A DNA stretch of 33,258 nt. It comes from an uncultured Verrucomicrobiales bacterium. GTDB taxonomy: Bacteria; Verrucomicrobiota; Verrucomicrobiia; Verrucomicrobiales; DEV007. Positions 17,301 through 24,973 of this stretch are shown in pieces; the stretch's first letter is position 1; the number at the start of each line of letters is the position of its first letter. The DNA is taken from positions 1-33,258 of the forward strand of contig CALLLI010000319.1 in the NCBI GenBank assembly GCA_938082635.1, given 5' to 3'. The notes beneath the pieces were generated by a model. The model saw only the letters and a list, made by a program, of their open reading frames with translations. It was not told where the DNA came from and did no database searches. The translations under genes were made by a program, and so were the position numbers.

Positions 17301-18869
17301 TCTGCCACAGTCGGAGCCCTCACAGAAACCGTAGAAATTCAGATCACAGCCATTGCCGAAGCCTCCGCCAATAGCGCTGCCGCAGTCGATGCGGGATCCT
17401 CTCTATCCCTCACCAACTACGTCACTCCCCTTGCTGCCTCGACTCCGAATGGTGACCTGCAAGGGGTTCAATGGACTCAACTCAGCGGCCCTTCACCAGC
17501 GATCTTCTCGTCACCAGAGTCCTTGAACACAAACGTGGCTTTCTCCGAAGCAGGCACCTACAACCTCCGCGTCCTCGTCACGCGCAAGGGCATCGAAACT
17601 TTCGATGATGTAACCGTTAGTGCCGCACCCTCGCCAGATTCTCTAGCGGCTCTCACGACTCCTGCGATATCCGTATCTCCTACCTCAGCTCGCTTAGACT
17701 TGCTGGCACTCTTTTCCGAAGGCCCCGTGGATGCCACACTCTATCTTGGAACCATCGACGCCCAAGCCGATCCGAGTGAATGGCAGCGAACCATCCCGAT
17801 AGGAAGCGTCCTATCAGGCGCCTTTGACCTCGAACCAAAGGATCTCCTTTTTGAAACCGCTTATGTCTATCGCCTAAGGCTGCAACGCGGAGAAACCATC
17901 GTCTGGTCCGAACCAGGAAACTTTGCTACCACAGAATCCACCTTGATCTCAACCAGGCTTGTCGACGCAAACTCACCAGCAAGCATCTTCGTTCCACTAG
18001 ACAATACGTTAGGCAACAGCTGGCTCACTCAAAACTACGACGCCTCCACATGGATACCAGGATCTGCTGGAGTCGGCTTTGATTTGGATACAGAGTTTGA
18101 TCCCTGGATCGTGACCGACATTCAAACGGAGATGTACGAACAAGCGACGTCCGTTTATACACGTATTCCCTTCGAGTTGAGTGAGACCACCACAGTCGAA
18201 TCTCTCACACTGCAGATGCGCTACGACGATGCCTTTGTCGCTTATCTAAATGGAGTAGAAATCACGCGCAGTGCCACCGCACCCCAGAATATCACCCTAA
18301 CATCCTCTACGGCAGCAGCTATCCTGAGAGAGGACAGTGAAGCCGTTGAGCCTGAAGCCTACGACCTGAGCGAACATGCCGGCCTTCTACAGCCAGGCGA
18401 GAATGTCCTCGCCATCCATGGGCTCAACTTCATTCCAGAGAACAGAGATTTACTAGTCTCGCCTGAACTCAGTATCGAGAGACGGAAAACCTACTACCAG
18501 GTTTGGCTCGAGGAGTTTCCCTTCGCGGATGGTGATCAATCTATCCACGCCGATCCTGACGCTGATGGTGTGGACAACCTACAAGAGTATGCCTTCGGCA
18601 CGGACCCTACGAGAGCGGACTCGACGCGCCTGGAGCTAGCCGAGATCACCTCAAATTTAAACTTCATCTACGATCGTCGCCTCGATGCTGTCGCAAGAGG
18701 AATTCGCTTTACGCTAGAGCAGAGTCCTAATCTCAGCGATTGGGATACCGTCGATAACCTTTCTATAGAAGTCCTTTCGTCACCAACAATGGAAACCGTG
18801 CGCTTCGACTTGCAGCCGACCGCCGTTGATTCACAAAGATTCTGGCGACTCCGCGTCTCTCTCCAATGA
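14334..18869 (+). CDS. Large secreted reprolysin-like zinc metalloprotease
   Basis: A 1511-residue exported protein. An N-terminal hydrophobic segment (about 8-22) is followed by a propeptide-like region and a metzincin domain. The zinc site HEMGHNLGSNH is at 371-381 (HExxHxxGxxH, catalytic Glu372), and Met387 soon after may be the Met-turn. Downstream are a cadherin/Ig-like domain (about 437-535) and a second beta region (about 611-735). A lectin-like domain occurs twice (about 739-917 and 1206-1385), each with AYLNGxE and GxNVLAIHGxN. Two PKD-like domains (about 921-1005 and 1015-1095) lie between the copies. A TSP3-like repeat DPDADGVDNLQEYAFG (near 1406) and the tail LEQSPNLSDW ... RFWRLRVSLQ close the protein. 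It presumably degrades extracellular protein. It is intact, unlike its two secreted neighbours. Start choice is uncertain: an out-of-frame ATG at 14308 precedes a C7 run. The 3' end overlaps the convergent gene by 39 bases. Confidence 0.85.
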   Translation: MDPRRALPLALLLFLSVYLLTRPNNEEPYEKPPTRTVLTGDRVSAPEFPTPEDSPQIAAIRDSLSLGEPLTLSLQDRPGQSFRFRPRRGLADNFAIRLGLAQKLKSKPQVFEGLPLTPGAEGTIASLVLAENSLAAVVRQVDGTTIYIRTNPITGTWEAQTESADNLQTLCEADTETGTYHLGSDDLLADGEAFWEGAVAAQIAPEKAALTGIDPATNQLDKYINPIARATRYDASLKDALLLLVLDKEATGNNTISNLTSKASLYLATVSNVAAAYENQLGIRLLIQEMIMIPNTGDYVDIPASGDDTISDFRSWMQRNRLNSTYRWSVAMKFGTGLSGTTLGIAFVDALRNNSAVGVCRSTARWDVLAHEMGHNLGSNHSSGGLMNATTTSNHNRSFFTDVSAGETAAKDIYDYARVRLLGAATMRHPEEIPFANQDNESTEINIPVTISPLDNDDAQVRNGEANTLALEEVSAVTPHGAGSVEILGNDIRFTPATDFEGTAWFSYSLRGNVGNSGRGWLHKGDIAVEVGASPSNTLITMAPGASYSFIPSTGTSGLTQPSQALVSRSRDDSSLLILRVDSSASGIDSFRTGGRTYTLDYSAPSPQVTNDRFVYDFASGSLTFNPMLNDEGAGEAWVNPIRPTVGVGTPDHDSSGNALFPSTFRLVSASIRTPDKGTLDTRTLPFVVDGQRTNVLDSMLTFTARRGSSGSAFIDYIVEDANGFQASGEVEIILPFRVDALLQEGDIARYLLPSDASIDAAWMLPEFDDSAWASGTTGLGYDSRTDFLPSISTTLTGFQGTNTSVFVRLPFTTSSSSQYTQLALKLKIDDGFIAYLNGQEVARSSNAIGAAPLPWNTEATQSTNDSQALTFAVFDLTENAALLREGQNVLAIHGMNASLDSSDFLLVPELEASVTVSGLTLVSPTSNEIQLPIDSRLILETRATGAVAGDTTTWRVLSGNPGAVQIVSDSADVSTAVFDSPGIYILEASATVGALTETVEIQITAIAEASANSAAAVDAGSSLSLTNYVTPLAASTPNGDLQGVQWTQLSGPSPAIFSSPESLNTNVAFSEAGTYNLRVLVTRKGIETFDDVTVSAAPSPDSLAALTTPAISVSPTSARLDLLALFSEGPVDATLYLGTIDAQADPSEWQRTIPIGSVLSGAFDLEPKDLLFETAYVYRLRLQRGETIVWSEPGNFATTESTLISTRLVDANSPASIFVPLDNTLGNSWLTQNYDASTWIPGSAGVGFDLDTEFDPWIVTDIQTEMYEQATSVYTRIPFELSETTTVESLTLQMRYDDAFVAYLNGVEITRSATAPQNITLTSSTAAAILREDSEAVEPEAYDLSEHAGLLQPGENVLAIHGLNFIPENRDLLVSPELSIERRKTYYQVWLEEFPFADGDQSIHADPDADGVDNLQEYAFGTDPTRADSTRLELAEITSNLNFIYDRRLDAVARGIRFTLEQSPNLSDWDTVDNLSIEVLSSPTMETVRFDLQPTAVDSQRFWRLRVSLQ

Positions 18870-20651
18870 CCCCTGATGGAAATCGAGGAACCTAGCAAGC
18901 CCCTCTTCACCAAAGTAGCGCCGGAGGATACGAGGTGAAGCCGTTCGCAAATCTGCTACCACCAATCCATCAAGCACATTGGAGAACGAATCATCCATGC
19001 TGAAACTTAGCAGCAGCGCATTCATCTTGAGGTACTGCTTAAAAAGCACAGGCACGCCTTTGCCATCTTGTTCAAACTCTGACATTAAGGCGGAAACATC
19101 GTCCACACTTTGGATGCAGTCGCTGATCAAACTTTTCTGCTTTGAGAGGGTATCATCTTCTTCAAAAGGCCGGTGAGCCTTGACCAATCTAGAGAGAATG
19201 GGATGCCGATGGGAACGCTTGAAGAACCACACCAAAAGCTGCTTCGAAAGGGACGTGTAATCCTGACTCATGCTCACGGGTCCGAACAACGTGTGGTAGC
19301 GAGGGCGCACACTGACAAACGCACAAATACCGCACCACAAGAGCATGAGTGAGTGACGCTGTTTCTGGTGCCGTTTCACGACAAACGAACGCCCCAACTC
19401 GACCGAACCACCCAGGCGTTCAAGAAATCCTGGTTTAAACTTGTAGAGCGTCGCCGTGTAGAGACCCGAGATCCCGTGCGTCTCAAGCACTCTGTCCACA
19501 CGCGCCATCCGATAGGCTCCCACGATGGCTTCTTCTTCAGCAGACCACAGGAGTAGATGCTCATAGTGGTCATCAAAAGCATCCAGGTCCGAAGACTTCC
19601 CCGTCCCCTCGCCCACACTGCGAAAGGTGACTTCTCGCAGTCGACCAATCTCCTTCACTAGGAACGGACCTTGCTCTCGGCGAATGAGATAGACCTCAAA
19701 TCCCTGCTTCGTGAGAATCTTCGCTTCACTTGGCAAAGCGGCAATTTCCCGCGCCAAGATCTCGGGATCGATCGCAGAATCCACCGGCGCCATCTCCGTG
19801 TGAGACATTTGCGGCTCTTCCGTCACGTGGGAGTCCTTCAGCAAGTAAGTGGACGCCCTAACAAATGATGTGAGTCGCTCCTTCGTTCCGAACCGCAGCA
19901 ATTGCCGTTGAGAAATCACTCTTCCTACAGTCACTTTGATAGAGCGGCCACGCTTGTTGAGCAACTCTCTAGGTAAGAGCGCCGTGCGGATCATTGGATG
20001 AATCAAGCCAGCCAATTGGAAGCCCCATCCATTTCGGCCATGGAAAAAGACGGGTAACACGGGCACTCCCGCTTTCTGGATCAGTGAAGCGATGTGCGGA
20101 CTCCATTCCGGATCAGTCACGGACGCCTGACCGAGATGCCAATGAGACACCGTCCCTGAGGGGAAGACTCCGAGGACCCCTCCTCCACGCAAATGTTGCA
20201 CAGCCTGCCGCATGGCTTTGATGTTAGACTTCACAGAATGCTCACGCCCAAAGGGATCCACAGGCAGGATGCCCTCGGCAACTTCAGGCACACGCTGCAG
20301 AAGATAATTTGCCATGACGATCGCGTCCGGGCGCACCTGCCTCAGCATGTGCAGAAAGAGAATCGCTTCCACGCCTCCAAAAGGATGATTTGCGACGACC
20401 ACACACGGCCCTTGGACGATGGCCTGCATGTTCTCGTGACCCAATATCTCTTCTTCAATCCCCAGCTCATCAAGACAACTGCGAAGGAATCCCTGCGGCC
20501 CAGTGCCTGCCTGAGCGCGCTCGTAACACGCATTGACATCATCAAAGCCTAACAAGCGCTCAACGGCAGAACCCATCGATCCTTGCAGCTTTGGCGAGAG
20601 TTCAGCAACGTCGATTAGTTTCATGGTTCGCATCGCCCGTTTCAGACGCAT
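18831..20651 (-). CDS. Bifunctional acyltransferase: PlsC-type domain fused to GNAT/hemolysin-type acyltransferase (OlsF-like)
   Basis: A 606-residue protein with two acyltransferase halves. Residues about 55-270 are a lysophospholipid acyltransferase domain. It has NHPFGGVE (88-95), the NHx4D-type motif with Glu95 replacing Asp, and FPSGT (163-167). Residues about 310-606 resemble the ornithine N-acyltransferase/hemolysin family: a GNAT-like core with YRMARVD, VELGRSFVVKRHQ, LFGPVSMSQDY, and VPVLFKQYLKMNALLLSF. The order matches OlsF-type enzymes, in which one chain makes ornithine lipid by N- and O-acylation, so aminolipid synthesis is the likely role. Direct proof of ornithine as substrate is not available from sequence. 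Met codons 1, 7 and 10 are all possible starts. The last 13 codons lie antisense to the metalloprotease end. Confidence 0.82.
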   Translation of the reverse strand: MRLKRAMRTMKLIDVAELSPKLQGSMGSAVERLLGFDDVNACYERAQAGTGPQGFLRSCLDELGIEEEILGHENMQAIVQGPCVVVANHPFGGVEAILFLHMLRQVRPDAIVMANYLLQRVPEVAEGILPVDPFGREHSVKSNIKAMRQAVQHLRGGGVLGVFPSGTVSHWHLGQASVTDPEWSPHIASLIQKAGVPVLPVFFHGRNGWGFQLAGLIHPMIRTALLPRELLNKRGRSIKVTVGRVISQRQLLRFGTKERLTSFVRASTYLLKDSHVTEEPQMSHTEMAPVDSAIDPEILAREIAALPSEAKILTKQGFEVYLIRREQGPFLVKEIGRLREVTFRSVGEGTGKSSDLDAFDDHYEHLLLWSAEEEAIVGAYRMARVDRVLETHGISGLYTATLYKFKPGFLERLGGSVELGRSFVVKRHQKQRHSLMLLWCGICAFVSVRPRYHTLFGPVSMSQDYTSLSKQLLVWFFKRSHRHPILSRLVKAHRPFEEDDTLSKQKSLISDCIQSVDDVSALMSEFEQDGKGVPVLFKQYLKMNALLLSFSMDDSFSNVLDGLVVADLRTASPRILRRYFGEEGLARFLDFHQGSLERDAESPESL

Positions 20652-20685
20652 CGATTGACGGAAGAGAACTCCACAAGTCTGATAG

Positions 20686-20702
20686 AGTAACTAGGAGTTA
20701 CT
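20686..20702. promoter_or_regulatory. Inverted repeat in divergent intergenic region
   Basis: AGTAAC (20686-20691) and GTTACT (20697-20702) form a perfect 6-bp inverted repeat with a 5-base spacer, followed by TTTATT. It sits between the divergent acyltransferase and 149-residue genes. It could be an operator or a small hairpin; neither is proven. Confidence 0.3.
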
Positions 20703-20771
20703 TTATTCCCAAGTAGAAAGCTGGTGTAAAGTCCCATTGACAGAAGCGGTGAATCTTCCCAGTTAGAGTCC

Positions 20772-21221
20772 ATGTCTCAACAACTTCTTCGCGATCCCTT
20801 CTACGGACAAATCATCGCGTCCATCGCGGTCACCACAGCACTAGCGGACAAGGACGCCCAAGAATCGGGCCAGCAATTCACAGATTCGCAGGTCAAAGCG
20901 GTGGTGCATCGCGTGATTCAGAAGCTAGAAGGCAAGCCTCCAAAGCAGAAAGAGCCAACGTCGGAGAAGGAACGCCGCCAAGCAAGACTTTATGACGAGC
21001 TCGTCAAACTACGAGGCACAATCATCGTCACCCACCGCGAAACCGGTGAGAAAAGCCCCCTTTCAGCTACGATGTATCTTCGAGCCATGCGCGCTGCGAA
21101 AGACTCGATCATGCAACGACGGACGGGCGAACCCGGCGAACGTGGCTATTTGGAATATGCCCTAGCGACACTCGCTCGTGTTGAAGCGCAGCCGGACGAG
21201 GAAGAGAAGTCGGTGTCTTAG
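20772..21221 (+). CDS. Conserved-looking hypothetical protein, 149 residues
   Basis: I do not recognise this protein. It is predicted soluble and largely helical, with a charged Lys/Glu-rich linker in the middle (about 54-70, KPPKQKEPTSEKERRQAR). A globular half follows, containing LRGTIIVTHRETGEKSPLSATMYLRAMRAAKDSIMQRR, then an acidic end (DEEEK). There is no signal peptide or membrane segment. The start at 20772 is the only sensible ATG. Its stop interlocks by four bases with the stop of the convergent nucleotidyltransferase gene. Codon use and frame integrity argue that it is real. Confidence 0.65.
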   Translation: MSQQLLRDPFYGQIIASIAVTTALADKDAQESGQQFTDSQVKAVVHRVIQKLEGKPPKQKEPTSEKERRQARLYDELVKLRGTIIVTHRETGEKSPLSATMYLRAMRAAKDSIMQRRTGEPGERGYLEYALATLARVEAQPDEEEKSVS

Positions 21222-22561
21222 TCCGCCTGCGAAGAAAGGAAGCTCTCGCCTTCCACCTTCACCCATGCCAGCGCCTCTTCTGACGTCTGCAGAGTGCACT
21301 CTAGCTGACGCGTCTGAATCTCTCGCAAGAGTCGACCCAAGGTAGGACCGGCTTCCCAGCCCAGAGCCATCAGATCATTACCGCTGATCAGCGGTGCCGG
21401 AATCAGCGGCTCATTGGCAAACTCCTCCGCCGTTGCTTTGAGAAAAGTGTGATTGTCCAGCATGCCATGGCTGCTGCCACAGTCGACACGATGCAGCTCT
21501 AGCTCATCACCAAACGTGTGGCGCGCCATGAAGCGCTTGAGCTTCGCCACACGCATCTTCTGGACGTCCTTGAAGACCATGTGATTGGCGACGGCAACGA
21601 CGGTATCGTCGATAACGTCGTTTGAGTAACGCAGTCGACGCAAGATCTTCTCGGTCATGCCTGCCCCGACACGGTCATGCCCATTAAAACGAATCCTATC
21701 ATTCGCCTTATCAAAGCTATAGGTAGCAGGCTTGCCAATGTCATGAAATAGAACAGAAAGAACCAAAGGAAGTGAGGCCTCCTCTGGCAACATGTCTAAC
21801 ATGATCCGGGTGTGAATAAAGACGTCGCCCTCAGGATGCCATTGCGGTGGCTGCTCACAGCCCTGCAACTTGAGAATCTCAGGCAAGATCGCCACCATTA
21901 GGCCCGAATCCACTAGCAGATCAAAACCCTTCACTCGGTGAGAGTTCACCCAAATACGATCTAACTCATCTCGAATTCTCTCCGGACTGATCCGTGTGAT
22001 CTTCGGAGCACATTCTTTGAGCGCCTCCCATGTCTCGTCTGCAATCTGAAATTCAAATCGTGTGGCAAAGCGAATGGCCCGGAGGAGTCGCAAATGATCT
22101 TCCGAAAAGCGCACTTGAGCGTTGCCAATCGCCCGCAGCTTCCCTGCCTCCAGATCTTTCTGTCCGTCGACAAAGTCTAGAAGCTTGTCCGTGATCGGAT
22201 CGTAGAAGAGACCATTAATGGTGAAGTCTCGCCGCGAAGCATCCTCCTCAATCGTTGCGAAGGTGACGGACTCCGGCTTTCGACCATCCGCGTACGAACC
22301 ATCCGTGCGGAAAGTCGCGATCTCGATTGCATGGCCATGCACTTTCACCAAGATGACGCCGAAGTGTGCCCCCACAGTGACAGCTTGAGGAAAGAGCCCG
22401 ATGACCTCATCAGGGGCCGCTGAAGTGGCCACATCGTAGTCTTTCGGCGTCAGCCCGAGCAGCTGATCCCGCACACACCCACCTGCGAAGACGGCCTGGT
22501 AGCCCTCGTCTTGTAATTTTTGCACCACCTGCAAGGCGGCTGTTCTCATCTCTGAACCCAT
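21218..22561 (-). CDS. CCA-adding enzyme / poly(A) polymerase family tRNA nucleotidyltransferase with HD domain
   Basis: A 447-residue class II nucleotidyltransferase that adds or repairs the CCA end of tRNA, or a close poly(A) polymerase-like relative. The head domain has GGCVRD (27-32), the metal-binding DxD as DYDVAT (41-46), and RRDFTINGL (110-118). The neck has RAIRFATRFEF and SPERIRDEL. A C-terminal HD phosphohydrolase motif LFHDIGKP (His273/Asp274) is present, which in this family can remove 2',3'-cyclic phosphate. Starts at 22561 and 22549 are both possible. The family contains CCA-, A- and CC-adding members that cannot be separated by eye. Convergent with the 149-residue gene and divergent from the prepilin peptidase gene. 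Confidence 0.9.
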   Translation of the reverse strand: MGSEMRTAALQVVQKLQDEGYQAVFAGGCVRDQLLGLTPKDYDVATSAAPDEVIGLFPQAVTVGAHFGVILVKVHGHAIEIATFRTDGSYADGRKPESVTFATIEEDASRRDFTINGLFYDPITDKLLDFVDGQKDLEAGKLRAIGNAQVRFSEDHLRLLRAIRFATRFEFQIADETWEALKECAPKITRISPERIRDELDRIWVNSHRVKGFDLLVDSGLMVAILPEILKLQGCEQPPQWHPEGDVFIHTRIMLDMLPEEASLPLVLSVLFHDIGKPATYSFDKANDRIRFNGHDRVGAGMTEKILRRLRYSNDVIDDTVVAVANHMVFKDVQKMRVAKLKRFMARHTFGDELELHRVDCGSSHGMLDNHTFLKATAEEFANEPLIPAPLISGNDLMALGWEAGPTLGRLLREIQTRQLECTLQTSEEALAWVKVEGESFLSSQAD

Positions 22562-22617
22562 GATCTGAATCGCTTCTCAACTAGCCACCGCGAGGCTCGC
22601 TCGATAGTCAACCTTGA

Positions 22618-22646
22618 TTGACAAAGCCCTCACTGACGATCACTTA
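22618..22646 (+). promoter_or_regulatory. Weak promoter candidate upstream of the prepilin peptidase gene
   Basis: A perfect TTGACA at 22618-22623 is followed 17 bases later by CACTTA, a poor -10. The spacing to the ATG at 22678 is suitable. Only the -35 box supports it. Confidence 0.22.
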
Positions 22647-22677
22647 CCCCTGCTAGCTGCTTCTGCAACCGACTCTT

Positions 22678-23805
22678 ATGGCCCCGAATCACATTCTTTC
22701 AATCTTCCTCACGGTGACTGCTGGTCTGTTAGGTGCCTGCATCGGTAGCTTTCTCAACGTCGTCATCTACAGATTGCCCCGGGAAGACTGTCAGGTGCAT
22801 AAACCCACGCGCTCTTTCTGCCCCAACTGCAAAGATCAGATTCCTTGGTATCTGAATATCCCAGTGTTTAGCTGGCTATTCCTCTTAGGGAAATGCAGGA
22901 ACTGCAAGCTCCCCATTAGCTGGCGCTACCCCGGCATCGAACTGCTCACTGCCGTCTTCTTTGTTTGGATTTGGGTCACCTTTGGTAGCGTGCCCACTTG
23001 GCCCTTGGCCGTCTCCTACTGGATCATGATCAGCATCTTCATCTCGGCGACGTTCATCGATTTCGAGTTGATGATTATCCCTGACGAACTCACCATCGGT
23101 GGTACTATCGTGGGGATCTTAGCCGTCGCTTCTGTTCCTACACTCATGGGAGTCGAATTTGCCGGTCGCCATTTCCATGCCGTGGGCTGGTCCATCTTTG
23201 GAGCGTTCGTCGGTTACGGATTGCTTTGGGCGGTGATCACGTTAGGCAAACTCGCCTTTGGACGCCGCGCGATCTCCTTCGATGGACAACAGGATTGGGT
23301 CATCACGGAGCACGAAGGCGAACCCAATCCCATCTTGGAGATCGGAGATAAAGAGCGTATTCCGTTAGACGATATCTTCTCACGCGCGTCCGACCGATTG
23401 CGCTTTACGGGTGGCGAGATCGCCATGGACCACGGGGAGTCGGTTTCTTTTGAGGAACTGGTCTTTCACTACGATCATTTCTTTGTCGATGACGAGCGCT
23501 TCGAGTTCGAGGGCGTGAAGCATATCAAGGGCAATGCCTCATCCGTCGTCATGTCCCGCGAAGCCATGGGCTTTGGAGACGCCAAGTTCGAAGCCTGCAT
23601 CGGTGCTTTCCTTGGGTGGCAGGCCGTTCCTTTCAGCCTATTTGCTGGATCTCTGCTAGGCTGCGTGGTTTGGATCCTTGCCAAGTGCTTGCGTAACGAC
23701 ACCGCACGACAGCTTCCCTTTGGCCCTTATCTGGCTGGCGGCGCGGTTATCTGGCTCTTCTGGGGTCAGGACATCGTCCAATGGTACTTGGCCCAGCTTC
23801 GCTAG
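22678..23805 (+). CDS. pilD: Prepilin peptidase (A24 family, PilD-like) with large insert
   Basis: A 375-residue integral membrane aspartic protease that cleaves and N-methylates type IV pilin or type II secretion pseudopilin precursors. The N-terminal methyltransferase part has GSFLNVVIYRLP and the two CxxC pairs FCPNC and CRNC. Catalytic Asp128 lies in FIDFELMIIPD, and Asp301 in GFGDAK. Between them, residues about 197-297 form a hydrophilic insert (from GRRAISFDGQQDW to VVMSREAM) absent from typical 250-290 residue homologues, which explains the length. No pilin gene is nearby, so the partner genes must lie elsewhere. The insert appears to fall in a loop between membrane helices and may be regulatory. 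Confidence 0.9.
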   Translation: MAPNHILSIFLTVTAGLLGACIGSFLNVVIYRLPREDCQVHKPTRSFCPNCKDQIPWYLNIPVFSWLFLLGKCRNCKLPISWRYPGIELLTAVFFVWIWVTFGSVPTWPLAVSYWIMISIFISATFIDFELMIIPDELTIGGTIVGILAVASVPTLMGVEFAGRHFHAVGWSIFGAFVGYGLLWAVITLGKLAFGRRAISFDGQQDWVITEHEGEPNPILEIGDKERIPLDDIFSRASDRLRFTGGEIAMDHGESVSFEELVFHYDHFFVDDERFEFEGVKHIKGNASSVVMSREAMGFGDAKFEACIGAFLGWQAVPFSLFAGSLLGCVVWILAKCLRNDTARQLPFGPYLAGGAVIWLFWGQDIVQWYLAQLR

Positions 23806-23857
23806 GCTCTTTGTCTTGATGGAGCCCAGGACAGCGTCTCATCCGTATTCCTTTCAG

Positions 23858-24973
23858 ATGACTCGTTGGCTCCTGTTTCTCCTCACTCTTACAACGACGT
23901 CCACGCTCTTCGCGCAGGGCACTCCCTTCCGTCAGGCCAAAGTAGGCTACGACTATCAATTCCCTAGAGACCACGGGAGCCACCCCGACTTTAAACTCGA
24001 GTGGTGGTACCTCACCGGACACCTGAAATCGACGAGCACAGGAAGGCGATTCGGCTTTCAAGCAACGTTCTTCCGCACCGCGATCTCGGAGGAAGCCTCC
24101 ACTTCGGAGTTCTTTGACACCACCCAGGGCTTCCTTGCTCACATGGCCTTACTCGATATCCAAACGGGCAAGCTCCATGTCGAAGAACGTCTGAACCGGC
24201 AAGGATGGGACGCCCAAGCGTCGACCCAGGATCTCGATGTGCGTAACGGAAACTGGACCCTGAAACGCACGCCATCTGAAGCCCATGCAGAAACAATGAC
24301 CATCCAGGCATCTATACGTTCGAATGCACGGATGAAGCTCACTCTCACTCCGACAAAGCCTAAAGTGATCTTCGGTCAGAACGGCATTTCTCGAAAGTCA
24401 GCCACGAGCGAAGCGGCCAGCCATTACATCACCTTCACTCGGCTTCGCACAACCGGCACCGTAAGTTTGTTAGGAGAGACCTTCTCTGTAGAAGGCGAAA
24501 CCTGGATGGATCACGAGTTCAGCAGCAGTCAATTGAGCGAAGATCAAACAGGTTGGGACTGGGCTAGCATTCGCCTTAATGACGGGCGCGATATCATGCT
24601 CTATCGCTTACGCCAGCGCTCTGGAGGCATCGATCCGTTTTCTCAACTCACTTGGGTGGATAAGGAGTCAAAACAGACCCGTTTGAAACCAAAGCAGTGG
24701 AGCTGGAAAGCACGACGCCAGTGGACCAGCCCTCATACGAAAGCAACGTATCCCATCGACATCGACGTCCAAGCCATCGATCCAGCTTCTGGAAACTTGA
24801 GACGCCTACGCCTGCGTCCGCTGATCGAAGACCAAGAAATCGTGGGCAAATTGGACGCTCTTTCCTACTGGGAAGGTGCCTGCGATGTGCTCGACGAATC
24901 CGACGCAGTCATCGGCCAAGCCTATGTGGAGTTAGCGGGCTACGATGGCCGCCTGACAGAGAGACTACGCTAA
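23858..24973 (+). CDS. CrtC/AttH-like lipocalin-fold secreted protein (carotenoid 1,2-hydratase-like)
   Basis: A 371-residue protein of the AttH/carotenoid 1,2-hydratase superfamily. It has a signal peptide (MTRWLLFLLTLTTTSTLFAQ), then LEWWYLTGHL, GFLAHMALLD, a hallmark WMDHEFSSSQL, GWDWASIRLNDG and a terminal YWEGACDV ... AYVELAGYDG. These are the conserved blocks of the family. The open frame extends upstream to 23678 inside the prepilin peptidase gene, but the signal peptide fixes the start at the ATG at 23858. A Met at 23818 in the same frame is also possible. No other carotenoid gene is nearby, so hydratase activity should not be assumed; most members have no known substrate. The stop interlocks with the convergent aldo/keto reductase gene. 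Confidence 0.8.
   Translation: MTRWLLFLLTLTTTSTLFAQGTPFRQAKVGYDYQFPRDHGSHPDFKLEWWYLTGHLKSTSTGRRFGFQATFFRTAISEEASTSEFFDTTQGFLAHMALLDIQTGKLHVEERLNRQGWDAQASTQDLDVRNGNWTLKRTPSEAHAETMTIQASIRSNARMKLTLTPTKPKVIFGQNGISRKSATSEAASHYITFTRLRTTGTVSLLGETFSVEGETWMDHEFSSSQLSEDQTGWDWASIRLNDGRDIMLYRLRQRSGGIDPFSQLTWVDKESKQTRLKPKQWSWKARRQWTSPHTKATYPIDIDVQAIDPASGNLRRLRLRPLIEDQEIVGKLDALSYWEGACDVLDESDAVIGQAYVELAGYDGRLTERLR

Noticed and set aside
20737..20765. TTGACA upstream of the 149-residue gene as a promoter
   Set aside because: The matching -10 position (CAGTTA) is poor and would place transcription start at the ATG.
23678..23857. Upstream extension of the CrtC/AttH-like protein
   Set aside because: It overlaps the prepilin peptidase coding end and precedes a clear signal peptide, so the start at 23858 is preferred.
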